Shown: piece by piece, positions 15,870 to 24,743 of the stretch
Position numbering within the stretch: the first letter of the stretch is position 1
Layout: each line of letters opens with the position of its first letter
NCBI GenBank assembly: GCA_944384545.1
Contig: CALWTT010000031.1
Span: 1 to 38,277 of the forward strand
Source of the DNA: an uncultured Clostridia bacterium
GTDB taxonomy: Bacteria; Bacillota; Clostridia; Oscillospirales; CAG-272
Length of the DNA stretch: 38,277 bases
Reading direction: 5' to 3'
Position numbers and translations under genes: made by a program
The notes under the pieces: generated by a model
Seen by the model: the letters and a program-made list of their open reading frames with translations, nothing else
The model's database searches: none
What the model was told of the DNA's origin: nothing

Positions 15870-17594
15870 ATGAACTATCAAGAAGAATTTCGCCGCTGGA
15901 AAAACAGCGGCATGCTGAACGCGCAGGAGCTCGAAGAACTGAGCGCGGCCGAAAACAATCCTGAACTCCTTCAACTGCATTTCGGATGCGTTCTGTCTTT
16001 CGGGACCGCCGGACTGCGTGGCGTTATGGCGGTCGGCCCGGGATGCATGAACCGTTTTACGGTCGGGCAGGCCACGCAGGGACTTGCCAACCTCATTGTC
16101 GGAATCGGCGCACAGCAGCGCGGTGTGGCGGTCGCCTATGACAGCCGCAACCGTTCCGAGGAATTTGCACGCACTGCCGCATGCACCCTCGCTGCCAACG
16201 GCATCCGTGTCTTTCTCTTTGACGCACCGCGTCCCACACCCGAGCTCTCCTTTACCGTTCGCGATCTGCATTGTATTGCCGGCATCAATATTACCGCTTC
16301 TCATAACCCCAAGCAGTACAACGGATACAAGGCATACTGGGAGGACGGCGCGCAGCTGCCACCCGATCACGCCGACACGGTCAGCGCAGAAATTGCCGGC
16401 ATCGATCTCTTCTCGGGCATCCGCTCTGTGGATTTCGATACCGCCTGCCGCGACGGCCGCATCCGGATCCTCTCCGATGAGGCGGATGACCGCTACATAC
16501 AGGCGGTCCTCTCTACCGCGATTCAGCCCGAAAATGTAGCAGAGGTGGCCGACCGTCTGGCCATCGTTTATACCCCTCTGCACGGAACCGGGCATATCCT
16601 CGTTCCCCGTGTTCTCCGTAGCATCGGTCTCACCCAGCTCAGTACTGTACCCGAGCAGATGGTGCTCGACGGAAACTTCCCGACCGTCGAAAAACCCAAT
16701 CCGGAAATCCCCGATGCCTTCCGCCTCGGCGTTGCACTGGCGGAGAAAATCGGTTCGGATCTGGTGATTGCCACCGACCCCGATGCCGATCGTGTCGGCG
16801 TCATGAGCCGGCGCAAGGATGGCTCCTTTACCACCATCACCGGAAACCAGATGGGGGCGCTTCTGCTCGATTATGTCATTGCTGCCCGCCGCGCCACCGG
16901 AAAAATGCCCTACAAGCCCTATGCGGTCAAATCCATCGTTTCCACCGAAATGGTTCGCCGCATCTGTGAACAGAACCAGGTGAAGCTTTACGATGTGCTC
17001 ACCGGCTTCAAATTCATCGGTGAGGTGATCAAAAATCATGAGGAAGGCGGTGAGGAGGGCAGCTTTATCTTCGGCTTTGAAGAGAGCTACGGCTATCTGT
17101 TCGGCGGGTACGCGCGCGACAAGGATGCCGTCTCCGCCACCATGATCATCTGCGAAATGACGGCCTTCTACCGCAAACGCAACATGACTCTCTCCGACGC
17201 ACTCGAGGAACTCTACCGCCGCTACGGCTATTATATGGATACCACCTACGATATCTATATGGAGGGCCTGGACGGCACCGAACGCCGCGAAAAACTCATG
17301 CGCCGCCTGCGGGAAAATCCGCCACGTACCCTCGGTGGACACAGCATCGTTGAGATCGGCGATTATCTGGAAGGGGTCTTCCGCCGGACCGATTCCGGCG
17401 TCACACGCCCCACCGGTCAACCCAAAAGCGATGTGATTTCTTTTCTCACCGACTGCGACGACAAGATCCTGATCCGTCCCTCCGGTACCGAACCAAAGGT
17501 CAAAATCTATCTTCTTACCCATGCGGAGGACCAAGCCGATCTTGCTCCGAAAACCCAAGCCTATCTGCGGGACAGCAAAGCCCTTGCGGAATAA
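15870..17594 (+). CDS. Phosphohexomutase (phosphoglucomutase/phosphomannomutase family)
   Basis: 574 residues, the size of Firmicutes PgcA-type alpha-phosphoglucomutases, which interconvert glucose-1-phosphate and glucose-6-phosphate for glycogen and cell-envelope sugar synthesis. All four active-site elements are present: phosphoserine loop ITASHNPKQYNGYK (S144), metal loop ATDPDADRVGV, sugar-binding FGFEESYGYLFGG, and phosphate-binding RPSGTEPKVKIYL. The start is ATG 15870 (MNYQEEF) with GAAAGGCGG upstream; the frame from 15804 has no RBS. No clear promoter is visible in 15753-15869. It is followed closely by the HD gene and lepA. Phosphomannomutase or phosphoribomutase activity cannot be ruled out. 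Confidence 0.93.
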   Translation: MNYQEEFRRWKNSGMLNAQELEELSAAENNPELLQLHFGCVLSFGTAGLRGVMAVGPGCMNRFTVGQATQGLANLIVGIGAQQRGVAVAYDSRNRSEEFARTAACTLAANGIRVFLFDAPRPTPELSFTVRDLHCIAGINITASHNPKQYNGYKAYWEDGAQLPPDHADTVSAEIAGIDLFSGIRSVDFDTACRDGRIRILSDEADDRYIQAVLSTAIQPENVAEVADRLAIVYTPLHGTGHILVPRVLRSIGLTQLSTVPEQMVLDGNFPTVEKPNPEIPDAFRLGVALAEKIGSDLVIATDPDADRVGVMSRRKDGSFTTITGNQMGALLLDYVIAARRATGKMPYKPYAVKSIVSTEMVRRICEQNQVKLYDVLTGFKFIGEVIKNHEEGGEEGSFIFGFEESYGYLFGGYARDKDAVSATMIICEMTAFYRKRNMTLSDALEELYRRYGYYMDTTYDIYMEGLDGTERREKLMRRLRENPPRTLGGHSIVEIGDYLEGVFRRTDSGVTRPTGQPKSDVISFLTDCDDKILIRPSGTEPKVKIYLLTHAEDQADLAPKTQAYLRDSKALAE

Positions 17595-17622
17595 ACCCGT
17601 TGCTTTTTACCAAACGATCCTT

Positions 17623-18129
17623 ATGAAACATCTGTATTACCATTATCACGAATCCTTTCATCTTCCGAGCGCCGCATACGGTACCGATTTTCTGGATGCC
17701 GTCGGCGATCTGCTGTCACTTCCGGAGGTTGCTTCTCTGTCCGGGTACCGCCATCATCTGTCGGTCAGCCGTTTGCAGCATGTCATGAGTGTAGCGTATC
17801 TCAGTTATCTCCTCTGCCTCGAAAACGGGCTCTGCGCCCGCGAGGCGGCCAGAGCCGCACTCCTGCATGACCTCTTCTATTACGACAGAAAAAACCGCAC
17901 CGGGGCGCCGCATTTCCTTCTCTACCGACACCCGCGCATCGCACGTGAAAATGCGCGCTGCCTTCTCACCATGGGGCTGCTGGAGGAGGATATCATCGGA
18001 CGCCATATGTGGCCGCTTTCCCCAAGACCACGTACCAGAGAGGGACGTATCGTCAGCCGCATGGACAAATATTGCGCCATGCAGGAATTTTTCAGCTCCT
18101 GCCTCCGCTCCGGCCGGCATCAGGCCTGA
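17623..18129 (+). CDS. HD-domain phosphohydrolase-like protein
   Basis: 168 residues. The HD superfamily metal site is visible: H53 in RLQHVMSVAYLS, H82-D83 in AALLHDLFYYD, H113 in LYRHPRIAREN, and D148 in VSRMDKYCAM. Such proteins hydrolyse nucleotides or other phosphate esters; the substrate is unknown. ATG 17623 is 28 bases after the mutase stop and has no recognisable Shine-Dalgarno, unlike its neighbours, and no alternative in-frame start is better. Either initiation is weak or it relies on ribosomes finishing the upstream gene. lepA follows after 39 bases. Confidence 0.85.
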   Translation: MKHLYYHYHESFHLPSAAYGTDFLDAVGDLLSLPEVASLSGYRHHLSVSRLQHVMSVAYLSYLLCLENGLCAREAARAALLHDLFYYDRKNRTGAPHFLLYRHPRIARENARCLLTMGLLEEDIIGRHMWPLSPRPRTREGRIVSRMDKYCAMQEFFSSCLRSGRHQA

Positions 18130-18168
18130 CCGCCGGCCGATTCTCCATACGAAAGGAATTCCACACAC

Positions 18169-19980
18169 GTGACCGAAAGACAAGCGCATATCCGGAATTT
18201 CTCCATCATCGCCCATATCGACCATGGAAAATCCACACTGGCCGACCGGATTCTCGAACTCACACAAACCGTTTCCGAACACGAAATGGAAAGCCAGGTC
18301 CTTGACAATATGGACCTGGAACGGGAGCGTGGCATCACCATCAAGGCGCGCGCCGTCCGTCTGCACTACCGCGCACGCAGCGGCGAAGAGTATACCTTCC
18401 ATCTCATCGACACCCCCGGGCATGTGGATTTTCACTATGAGGTCTCCCGCTCGCTCAAAGCCTGCGACGGCGCTCTGCTGGTCGTCGATGCCTCCCAGGG
18501 CGTCGAAGCGCAGACCCTGGCCAACGCGTATCTTGCCATTGACAACGATCTTGAAATTATCCCCGTCATCAATAAAATCGATCTCCCCTCCGCGGACATT
18601 GCACGCACGCGCAATGAAATTGAGGATGTCATCGGGATCCCGGCGCAGGACTGCCCCGCCGTTTCCGCAAAAACCGGACAGAATATCTCCGATGTTCTGG
18701 AGGCCATAGTCCAGTCGATTCCCTGCCCGCGCGGGGACGAGAATGCACCGCTCCGCGCACTGATTTTTGATTCGCACTACGACAGCTATCTCGGCGTTGT
18801 CGTTCTCCTGCGCGTCATGGACGGCAGGCTCCGCGCCGGAGACCGGATCCGGCTGATGAGCAACGGTGCCATGTTCGATGTCGTGGAGGTCGGGGCGCTC
18901 GAGCCCTTCGGCCTGCATCCCACCGATGCGCTGGCGGCCGGCGATGTTGGCTATCTGACTGCCAGTATCAAGAGCGTTTCCGACACACGGGTTGGCGATA
19001 CTGTCACGCATGCCGATGCGCCTGCCGCCGAGCCGCTCCCCGGCTTCCGTGAAGCACGCCCCATGGTCTACGCCGGTATTTATCCTGCGGACGGTGCACG
19101 CTACGGCGATCTGCGCGACGCGCTGGACAAGCTGCGCCTCAACGATGCCGCGCTTTCCTTTGAACCCGAAACCTCCGTCGCTCTCGGCTTCGGATTCCGG
19201 TGCGGATTCCTCGGTCTTTTGCATATGGAAATCATTGAGGAGCGGCTGGAACGAGAATTCAATCTCGATCTGATCACCACCGCGCCCAGCGTCATTTACA
19301 AATTGCGCCGCAAGGATGGGCAGACCGTCTATATTGAAAATCCCGCCAGCTACCCCCCGCCTGACGAAATCGAGACGGCGGAGGAACCGGTAGTCCGTGC
19401 CTCGCTCATCACTCCCACCGAGTATATCGGCGGCCTGATGGATCTTTGCCAGGAACGGCGCGGAGAATTCCATGATATGAAGTATCTGGACGAAAACCGC
19501 GTGGAACTGCACTATACCCTTCCCCTCAATGAAATTATCTACGACTTCTTTGATGCGCTCAAAAGCCGCAGCAAGGGATATGCTTCCCTGGACTATGAAT
19601 TTGACGGCTATCGCCCCGGAAAACTGGTAAAACTGGATTTTCTTCTCAATGGCGAGCCGGTCGATGCGCTCTCCTTTATCGTTCATGAGGATAAGGCGTA
19701 TGCGCGCGCAAGGAAAATTGCCGAAAAACTGAAAGAAAACATTCCGCGCCAGCTCTTCGAAATTCCCATTCAGGCTGCCATCGGCTCCAGAATCATCGCA
19801 AGGGAAACCGTAAAAGCCATGCGCAAGGATGTACTTGCCAAGTGCTACGGCGGTGATATCACCAGAAAGAAGAAACTGCTCGAAAAGCAGAAGGAAGGAA
19901 AAAAGAAAATGCGCCGTCTCGGTTCGGTGGAGGTCACACCCGAGGCATTCATGGCGGTCCTGAAGCTTGATGACGACTGA
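18169..19980 (+). CDS. lepA: Elongation factor 4 (LepA) GTPase
   Basis: 603 residues, full length for LepA. The ribosome-dependent GTPase has G1 AHIDHGKST, the switch I region [10 protein letters not shown]3 DTPGHVDF, and G4 NKIDLP. The LepA-specific C-terminal domain ends in [14 protein letters not shown] after the lysine-rich segment [18 protein letters not shown]. LepA acts on stalled ribosomes and in 30S maturation. The start is GTG at 18169 with GAAAGGA about 11 bases upstream. It is probably the last gene of the phosphohexomutase-HD-lepA transcript. A terminator lies at 20186, next to hemW. Confidence 0.98.
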   Translation: MTERQAHIRNFSIIAHIDHGKSTLADRILELTQTVSEHEMESQVLDNMDLERERGITIKARAVRLHYRARSGEEYTFHLIDTPGHVDFHYEVSRSLKACDGALLVVDASQGVEAQTLANAYLAIDNDLEIIPVINKIDLPSADIARTRNEIEDVIGIPAQDCPAVSAKTGQNISDVLEAIVQSIPCPRGDENAPLRALIFDSHYDSYLGVVVLLRVMDGRLRAGDRIRLMSNGAMFDVVEVGALEPFGLHPTDALAAGDVGYLTASIKSVSDTRVGDTVTHADAPAAEPLPGFREARPMVYAGIYPADGARYGDLRDALDKLRLNDAALSFEPETSVALGFGFRCGFLGLLHMEIIEERLEREFNLDLITTAPSVIYKLRRKDGQTVYIENPASYPPPDEIETAEEPVVRASLITPTEYIGGLMDLCQERRGEFHDMKYLDENRVELHYTLPLNEIIYDFFDALKSRSKGYASLDYEFDGYRPGKLVKLDFLLNGEPVDALSFIVHEDKAYARARKIAEKLKENIPRQLFEIPIQAAIGSRIIARETVKAMRKDVLAKCYGGDITRKKKLLEKQKEGKKKMRRLGSVEVTPEAFMAVLKLDDD

Positions 19981-20185
19981 CGCCCTTCTCTATCCCGATC
20001 CGGCAGGACACGATACAGGCGTGAAGACGCGCTTTTGCATCACACGCGCCACGGTTTCCGCCTCTGTGCAGATCCGCCTATATCCTTCCCTATGGGGTTT
20101 TTCTCCGACACATCTCTCCTTTGCGCATGCCTTCTCCCCGGCGGAAAGCCGGGAGCGTCACCTTCTCCGGCATGACCCTATCCCT

Positions 20186-20225
20186 GCCTCTGCTTTCGCC
20201 GCTTCCGGCACGCAGAGGCTTTTTT
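20186..20225 (+). terminator. Terminator or attenuator between lepA and hemW
   Basis: GCCTCTGC (20186-20193) pairs with GCAGAGGC (20212-20219), followed by T6 (20220-20225). The 18-base loop can itself pair weakly (GCCG and CGGC). The T-run ends one base before the hemW Shine-Dalgarno. The rest of the lepA-hemW gap (19981-20185) shows no clear promoter. Confidence 0.7.
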
Positions 20226-20242
20226 GAAAGGAAACCCGGACC

Positions 20243-21412
20243 GTGTGTTCTGAAACAATCGGAATTTATCTGCATATCCCCTTCTGCCTGCAAAAATGCC
20301 GCTACTGTGATTTCTGTTCCTATCCCGGTCGGGATGCAGCCGAGAAAGAGGCGTTTACCGAGGCGCTGTGCCGGGAGATCCGACACGTTGCCCCTTTGTA
20401 CCGCGACCGCACGGTTGATACGCTCTTTTTTGGTGGTGGTACACCCACGCTTCTTTCCTCCGACGAGCTCCGCAGAATCTGCGCGTGCCTGCGCGACTGC
20501 TTTTCGATCCTCCCCGATGCTGAATGGACCTGCGAGGCCAATCCGGCCACACTGGACGATACGCGCTGCCATGCCCTGCGCACAAACGGCGTCAACCGAC
20601 TCAGCATCGGTATGCAGAGTGCCTCGGATGCCGAGCTTGCCTGCCTGGGACGCGTCCACCGCGCATCCGATCTTCCGCCCGCGGTAGCGCTTGCGCGCAA
20701 GCACGGTTTTACCAATATCAACCTGGATCTGATGATGGGCATCCCATGTCAGACACTTGCCAGCTTTTCGGATTCTCTGGATGCGGCACTCTCTCTTGCT
20801 CCCGCTCATCTTTCGGTGTATTCGCTTCAGATAGAGCCGGGGACGCCGTTCTTCGCGCAAAAGGACGCGCTCCCGCTTCCCGATGAGGACACAGAAGAAG
20901 CGATGTACGCACTTCTTCTCGCCCGCCTGCATGCAGAAGGCTTCCGGCATTACGAGATCAGCAATTTTGCAAAAGAGCCGGCCCTGTGCCGTCACAATCT
21001 GCGCTATTGGCTGCGGAAGGATTATCTCGGATTCGGCCCTGCGGCACACGGTTGTGTGGGAAACCGCCGTTTCTATCATTCTGCCGATCTTTCTTCCTAT
21101 ATCCGGGATCCTGTCGCTTCACGGAGGGAGGATCCACCGCTCTTGCCCGGCGAGATCGAATATGAGACCATCCTGCTCGCGCTCCGCACCGATCGCGGCA
21201 TCGATGAAATCGCCTTTTCCGAGGCCTTCGGTCACGGCTTCCGATCCTGCTATGCCGCGGCTCTCGCTCCCTTCCGCGATGCCGGACTTCTCTGTTGTTC
21301 CGAACGCTACACCGCACTGACCGAACGCGGCATGCGCCTCTCCAATACCGTCCTTGCCGGGATCTTTGCGTCCGATGCCGCCGCACACCTGTTTCCTGCA
21401 AAAATCTATTGA
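20243..21412 (+). CDS. hemW: Radical SAM haem chaperone HemW
   Basis: 389 residues, normal for HemW (formerly described as oxygen-independent coproporphyrinogen III oxidase-like). The radical SAM cluster motif CxxxCxxC lies in HIPFCLQKCRYCDFC; the fourth cysteine replaces the usual Asn/Ser. The glycine-rich SAM motif is FFGGGTPT, followed by NRLSIGMQS, INLDLMMGIP, HYEISNFAK, and LGFGPAAHG, all HemW landmarks. HemW inserts haem into respiratory proteins. It commonly sits beside lepA, as here. The start is GTG with GAAAGGAAA upstream. Transcription is puzzling because a terminator stands just before its RBS. Confidence 0.95.
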   Translation: MCSETIGIYLHIPFCLQKCRYCDFCSYPGRDAAEKEAFTEALCREIRHVAPLYRDRTVDTLFFGGGTPTLLSSDELRRICACLRDCFSILPDAEWTCEANPATLDDTRCHALRTNGVNRLSIGMQSASDAELACLGRVHRASDLPPAVALARKHGFTNINLDLMMGIPCQTLASFSDSLDAALSLAPAHLSVYSLQIEPGTPFFAQKDALPLPDEDTEEAMYALLLARLHAEGFRHYEISNFAKEPALCRHNLRYWLRKDYLGFGPAAHGCVGNRRFYHSADLSSYIRDPVASRREDPPLLPGEIEYETILLALRTDRGIDEIAFSEAFGHGFRSCYAAALAPFRDAGLLCCSERYTALTERGMRLSNTVLAGIFASDAAAHLFPAKIY

Positions 21413-21437
21413 CATCCACAATCTTTCCTGATAAAAT
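21409..21437 (+). promoter_or_regulatory. Consensus promoter of the DUF1292 gene overlapping the hemW stop
   Basis: TTGACA (21409-21414), 17 bases, TAAAAT (21432-21437). The -35 box contains the hemW stop codon (TGA at 21410-21412). Confidence 0.85.
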
Positions 21438-21502
21438 AATATTGCTATGTTATACTATCTTTAGTTATGTCGTACTGCATCTTTTTCATCACATGATTTC
21501 TG

Positions 21503-21529
21503 AAGGAGGGCGCTTTTGCGCTGTGTATT
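21503..21529 (+). promoter_or_regulatory. Shine-Dalgarno with intervening mini-hairpin before the DUF1292 start
   Basis: AAGGAGG (21503-21509) is 20 bases from ATG 21530, far beyond the usual 5-9. The gap contains GCGC-TTTT-GCGC (21510-21521). Folding that hairpin would leave an 8-base spacer. No alternative ATG, GTG or TTG in frame lies nearer. Confidence 0.6.
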
Positions 21530-21844
21530 ATGGCTGAGGAGAAAAACCTGACCCCCGATACCGAAACCGAAGAAGAAGTGGAAACCTATACGCTGACCGA
21601 TGAAGACGGGCAGGAGTATGAGTTCATTCTGCTCGGGACCTGTGAGTCCGACGGCCAGACCTACTATGCTCTCGCTCCCGCCGACGACGAACAGTCGGAA
21701 GAATATGTGATCCTCCGCGCCGAAGAAGACCAGGACGGGGAGATCCTTCTTGTCACCATCGATGATGACGATGAATTCGATCGTGTTTCGGATATCTTCG
21801 ACGATGAGCTGTTCGGCGAGGTCGACTGCGATTCGCTCGGCTGA
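21530..21844 (+). CDS. DUF1292 (YrzB-like) acidic small protein
   Basis: 104 residues, strongly acidic. The DUF1292 core is visible: YTLTDEDGQEYEFILLGT, then YYALAPADDEQSEEYVILRAEE, and a final FDRVSDIFDDELF. The family is widespread in Firmicutes, often next to the Holliday-junction resolvase homologue RuvX, which is absent here. The function is unknown. It has its own consensus promoter at 21409 and an unusual RBS arrangement (see 21503-21529). It is followed by a gene-free 346 bases that contain a probable 6S RNA. Confidence 0.92.
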   Translation: MAEEKNLTPDTETEEEVETYTLTDEDGQEYEFILLGTCESDGQTYYALAPADDEQSEEYVILRAEEDQDGEILLVTIDDDDEFDRVSDIFDDELFGEVDCDSLG

Positions 21845-21903
21845 TCCCGGCTTCCTGTTTTTTCTGACCTTCTTTCCCTGCATACTTCCTGCTTGGTTTG
21901 TGA

Positions 21904-21909
21904 TAGAAT
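21904..21909 (+). promoter_or_regulatory. Extended -10 element before the probable 6S RNA
   Basis: TAGAAT at 21904-21909 is preceded by TG two bases earlier (TGA-TAGAAT), an extended -10. No good -35 is seen 17 bases upstream. Confidence 0.45.
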
Positions 21910-21916
21910 CGGTTTT

Positions 21917-22095
21917 GGACCGACACTTTATGTTTTGGAGTCCGTTACTTCGTGAAATGGGTTTGCAGACCTCCCGTCAGGGCCGACTCCGTTCCGCCCG
22001 AAACGGACGCTGGGAGCACAAAATGACCGAGAGGACACCTACCTGCACTTGCAGGGTTAAACACCTGTTCTACACGGCTCGGCGGGATTTTCTTT
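21917..22095 (+). ncRNA. ssrS: Probable 6S RNA
   Basis: This is the non-coding stretch between the DUF1292 and SPFH genes. It folds into a rod. The closing stem is GAG-T-CCGT (21938-21945) with ACGGCTC. Next come an inner stem GGGTTT with AAACaCC and the apical part CTCCC...GGGAG enclosing CCGTT/AACGG. Near the 3' side, GGACACCTACCTGCACTTGCAGGGTT forms a small CCTGC-ACTT-GCAGG hairpin. It ends in GGCTCGGCGGGATTTTCTTTTT. From memory, the 3' segment (ACACCnACCTGCnnnnGCAGGGTT... CGGCGGGATTT) matches 6S RNAs of Clostridia. 6S RNA sequesters sigma-A RNA polymerase by mimicking an open promoter. The ends are approximate and the identity is inferred from remembered features. Confidence 0.6.
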
Positions 22096-22190
22096 TTCTC
22101 ACGCCCTTCTACGCCCTTCTTTTCACTTTTACACGCGTTCTTTTCCACGCTCACCATTCATACTATAAAAAATAAGGAGTATACATAACC

Positions 22191-23480
22191 ATGGGTTTGA
22201 TTCGTGCTGCTATCGGTGCCGTCGGTTCGGTCACCGCCGATCAGTGGAGAGAATTCTTCACCTGCGATTCGCTTTCTAATGAAATCCTTGTTGCAAAAGG
22301 TGTCATGCAGACAAAAGGGCGCGGCTGGTTCCGCAATAATAAAGCATCCACCGATATCATCACCAGCGGCTCGGTCATCAATGTCAACGAAGGTCAGGTC
22401 GCTCTTATCGTCGATAACGGAAAAATTGTCGAGTTCTGCGCCGAACCCGGTGCCTTCCGCTGGGATGCTTCCACCGAGCCTTCCCTCTTCTGCGGTGATT
22501 TCTTCAAGGGGATGATTGAATCCTTCAAGCGCATCGGATACCGATTCACCTTTGGGGGCGATCTCGGTTCGCAGCAACGCGTCTATTATGTCAACGTCAA
22601 GGAAATTCTGGACAACAGATTCGGCACCACCACGCCCATGCCTTACGACGATCCCTATTATAAAACCGCTCTCTATGTCCGCTACTTCGGACAGTACTCC
22701 TTCCGCATCACCGATCCGGTGATCTTCTTCTCCAATATTGCCGGCAATGTCGCCGACACCTATACGCGCAGCCAGCTCATGGATACCTGTACCAATGAAT
22801 TCATGACCGCGCTGGACTCTTCCCTTGCCCAGTGTGCCGTGGAAGGTGTCAAATTCTCCCTCCTCCCCACAAAGCAGCGCGAAATTGCCGCCTATATGAA
22901 TCAGACACTCGATGAGGAGTGGCATCAGAAGCGCGGCATGGAGATCATCTCGGTTGCTCTTGTCAAAGTAACCCCGGACGATAAAAGCCGTGAAAGAATT
23001 GAAGAATTTGATTCCAATGTCATGCATTCCGATCCGAACGCCATGACCGGCGGTCTCGCCTATGCACAGATGAAGGCCATGCAGAATGCCGCCAGCAATG
23101 AAAATGGCGCCATGAATGCTTTCCTTGGACTCGGTATGGCCACCAATTTTATGGGTGGCGCCAACGCGCAGGGAAATCTCATGGAAAATGCGCAGAAGTT
23201 GGCAAAGGAAAAGCAGCAGCAGAACGATTCGCAGGCCGCACAGAAGGTCTGCACCGGTTGCGGTCAGAAATTCGAAGGTCGCTTCTGCCCCGCCTGCGGT
23301 ATGAAATACGAAGACGATGCCAGCTGGATCTGTCCCTCCTGCGGGAAAACAGGAACCGGCAACTTCTGTCCTGAATGCGGTACGAAAAAACCCACAGGAT
23401 ACTCCTGCACCTGCGGGTACCATTCGGATTCACCCTTCCGGTTCTGCCCCGAATGCGGGAAAAAGCAGGATGAACAGTAA
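22191..23480 (+). CDS. SPFH-domain protein with C-terminal zinc ribbons (YdjI/virion-core-like)
   Basis: 429 residues. The N-terminal ~290 are an SPFH (stomatin/flotillin-like) domain of the type annotated 'virion core protein' and represented by Bacillus YdjI: ITSGSVINVNEGQVALIVDNGK, FTFGGDLGSQQRVYYVNVKE, YVRYFGQYSFRITDPVIFF, and MEIISVALVKVTPDD. A Met/Ala/Asn-rich linker (~300-345) leads to three C-terminal zinc-ribbon units with paired CxxC (CTGCG/CPACG, CPSCG/CPECG, CTCG/CPECG). There is no transmembrane segment. In Bacillus the YdjI protein works with a PspA-like membrane-stress system (established knowledge); no PspA homologue is in this window. The RBS is AAGGAG. It is followed 45 bases later by the transglutaminase-like gene, probably in the same operon. 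Confidence 0.92.
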   Translation: MGLIRAAIGAVGSVTADQWREFFTCDSLSNEILVAKGVMQTKGRGWFRNNKASTDIITSGSVINVNEGQVALIVDNGKIVEFCAEPGAFRWDASTEPSLFCGDFFKGMIESFKRIGYRFTFGGDLGSQQRVYYVNVKEILDNRFGTTTPMPYDDPYYKTALYVRYFGQYSFRITDPVIFFSNIAGNVADTYTRSQLMDTCTNEFMTALDSSLAQCAVEGVKFSLLPTKQREIAAYMNQTLDEEWHQKRGMEIISVALVKVTPDDKSRERIEEFDSNVMHSDPNAMTGGLAYAQMKAMQNAASNENGAMNAFLGLGMATNFMGGANAQGNLMENAQKLAKEKQQQNDSQAAQKVCTGCGQKFEGRFCPACGMKYEDDASWICPSCGKTGTGNFCPECGTKKPTGYSCTCGYHSDSPFRFCPECGKKQDEQ

Positions 23481-23525
23481 TTTCCTTCCTGATTACAGCA
23501 ATTACGGCGGAAAGCGGGTATCGGC

Positions 23526-24641
23526 ATGAAAAAATTCCTGCGCTGTCTCCTGTTCCTGACAGTGTCTGTCGGACTGATGCTCGCGTTCGGAGAACGCCTG
23601 CAGCAATGGATCGTTCCGTATTTTCCGGATCCCTCTCATGCCTCCTACGGTACATCCGGCCGCTATGGGGATTCCCCCGCTCCGGATTCCGATGGCGATG
23701 CCGTTCAGTCCCTGCTACCCGATTCCTCACGCGCTTACTATTACAGTCAGTTGTCTGAAAATGCAAAAGCGCTGTACTCCGCTGTTTTCTACCAGTGCCT
23801 GCCCGAAAGCGGAGAAGCCGATATCCGCATTACACTCCCGCAGCCTGTCACCGTGATCAAGGAAGAAGGCGAGTCGGAAGATGACTTTGCCGCCCGTCTT
23901 GCCAGACAGATTCTTGAAACCTTTCAGCCGGCGCTTGACGCCCTTGCCTACGATCATCCTGAGATCGACTGGATTCGGATGGGAGAGGAAGACGGCTCAG
24001 CCTTTTCCTATACCACGACCCATCTCCCCTTTTCTTCCGATACCGCTACGGTGACAAAGCTTTCATTTCGCCTCAAATGTGAAGAACGCGACGGTGGGAT
24101 CGCCGCTTACTGCGATCGGTTGCTCGAAACTGCGGCCTCCGTTTCCATCCCTGACGGACTTTCCCGTTATGATACGCTGCTTTTGCTGCAGCAGGCTCTT
24201 TGTGAGCGGGTCTCCTACTGCACCGATGCACCTTACGCCCATGAGGCTGCCGGTGCACTTCTGTACGGTCAGGCCGTTTGCGACGGATACGCCAAGGCCT
24301 TCAAGCTCCTGTGCGACGAAAACGACATCCCCTGCATTGTCGTGCCCGGCAAGGCCTTTCAGTATGGCAGTGAAGAGCCGCACGCCTGGAATTATGTTCA
24401 GATGGAGAACGGCCTTTGGTATGCCATCGATACCACCTGGAATGACCGGGAGGGGAGCACCGCCGATACGCGCTTCTTCCTGGTGGGAAAGGATACAGTC
24501 ACGTCCTATGCACTGGGAAGCTTTTCACAAAGCCATCTGCCGTCCGGCTCTTTTTCTCCTGTTGCCTATGAACCCTTCCGCCTGCCTGCGCTCTCTTCCG
24601 AACGCTATCTGCCGGAAAGCATACCCTCTGAGGCTGCCTGA
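23526..24641 (+). CDS. Membrane-anchored or secreted transglutaminase-like protein
   Basis: 371 residues. The N-terminal hydrophobic segment (~4-21, KKFLRCLLFLTVSVGLMLAF) is a signal peptide or uncleaved anchor, so the protein acts outside the membrane. The C-terminal transglutaminase-like (papain-fold) core has the triad C252 in YGQAVCDGYAKAF, H286 in EPHAWNYV, and D302 in AIDTTWND. Bacterial members act as proteases or crosslinkers, and targets are rarely known. The start has only a weak RBS-like GGAAAG. It lies 45 bases after the SPFH gene, suggesting a shared envelope role (inference). A very strong terminator follows at 24693. Confidence 0.9.
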   Translation: MKKFLRCLLFLTVSVGLMLAFGERLQQWIVPYFPDPSHASYGTSGRYGDSPAPDSDGDAVQSLLPDSSRAYYYSQLSENAKALYSAVFYQCLPESGEADIRITLPQPVTVIKEEGESEDDFAARLARQILETFQPALDALAYDHPEIDWIRMGEEDGSAFSYTTTHLPFSSDTATVTKLSFRLKCEERDGGIAAYCDRLLETAASVSIPDGLSRYDTLLLLQQALCERVSYCTDAPYAHEAAGALLYGQAVCDGYAKAFKLLCDENDIPCIVVPGKAFQYGSEEPHAWNYVQMENGLWYAIDTTWNDREGSTADTRFFLVGKDTVTSYALGSFSQSHLPSGSFSPVAYEPFRLPALSSERYLPESIPSEAA

Positions 24642-24692
24642 ACCCTGCAAACCTGGCATGCAACCCTTTCCTATTTTCGCACTTGCATCAAA

Positions 24693-24733
24693 AAACGTGC
24701 GCGTACAAAATTGTACGCGCACGTTTCACTTTT
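24693..24733. terminator. Bidirectional terminator, perfect 15-bp stem
   Basis: AAACGTGCGCGTACA (24693-24707) pairs perfectly with 24712-24726 around a four-base loop. T5 follows on plus and an A-run precedes it, giving a T-run on minus. It separates the convergent transglutaminase and VTC genes. Confidence 0.93.
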
Positions 24734-24743
24734 TCTTATGTAT

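Noticed and set aside
15471..17558. 695-codon open frame antisense to the phosphohexomutase gene
   Set aside because: No family resemblance; the plus-strand gene has all four active-site motifs.
17716..19686. 656-codon open frame antisense to lepA and the HD gene
   Set aside because: Shadow of lepA; composition atypical and no start signal.
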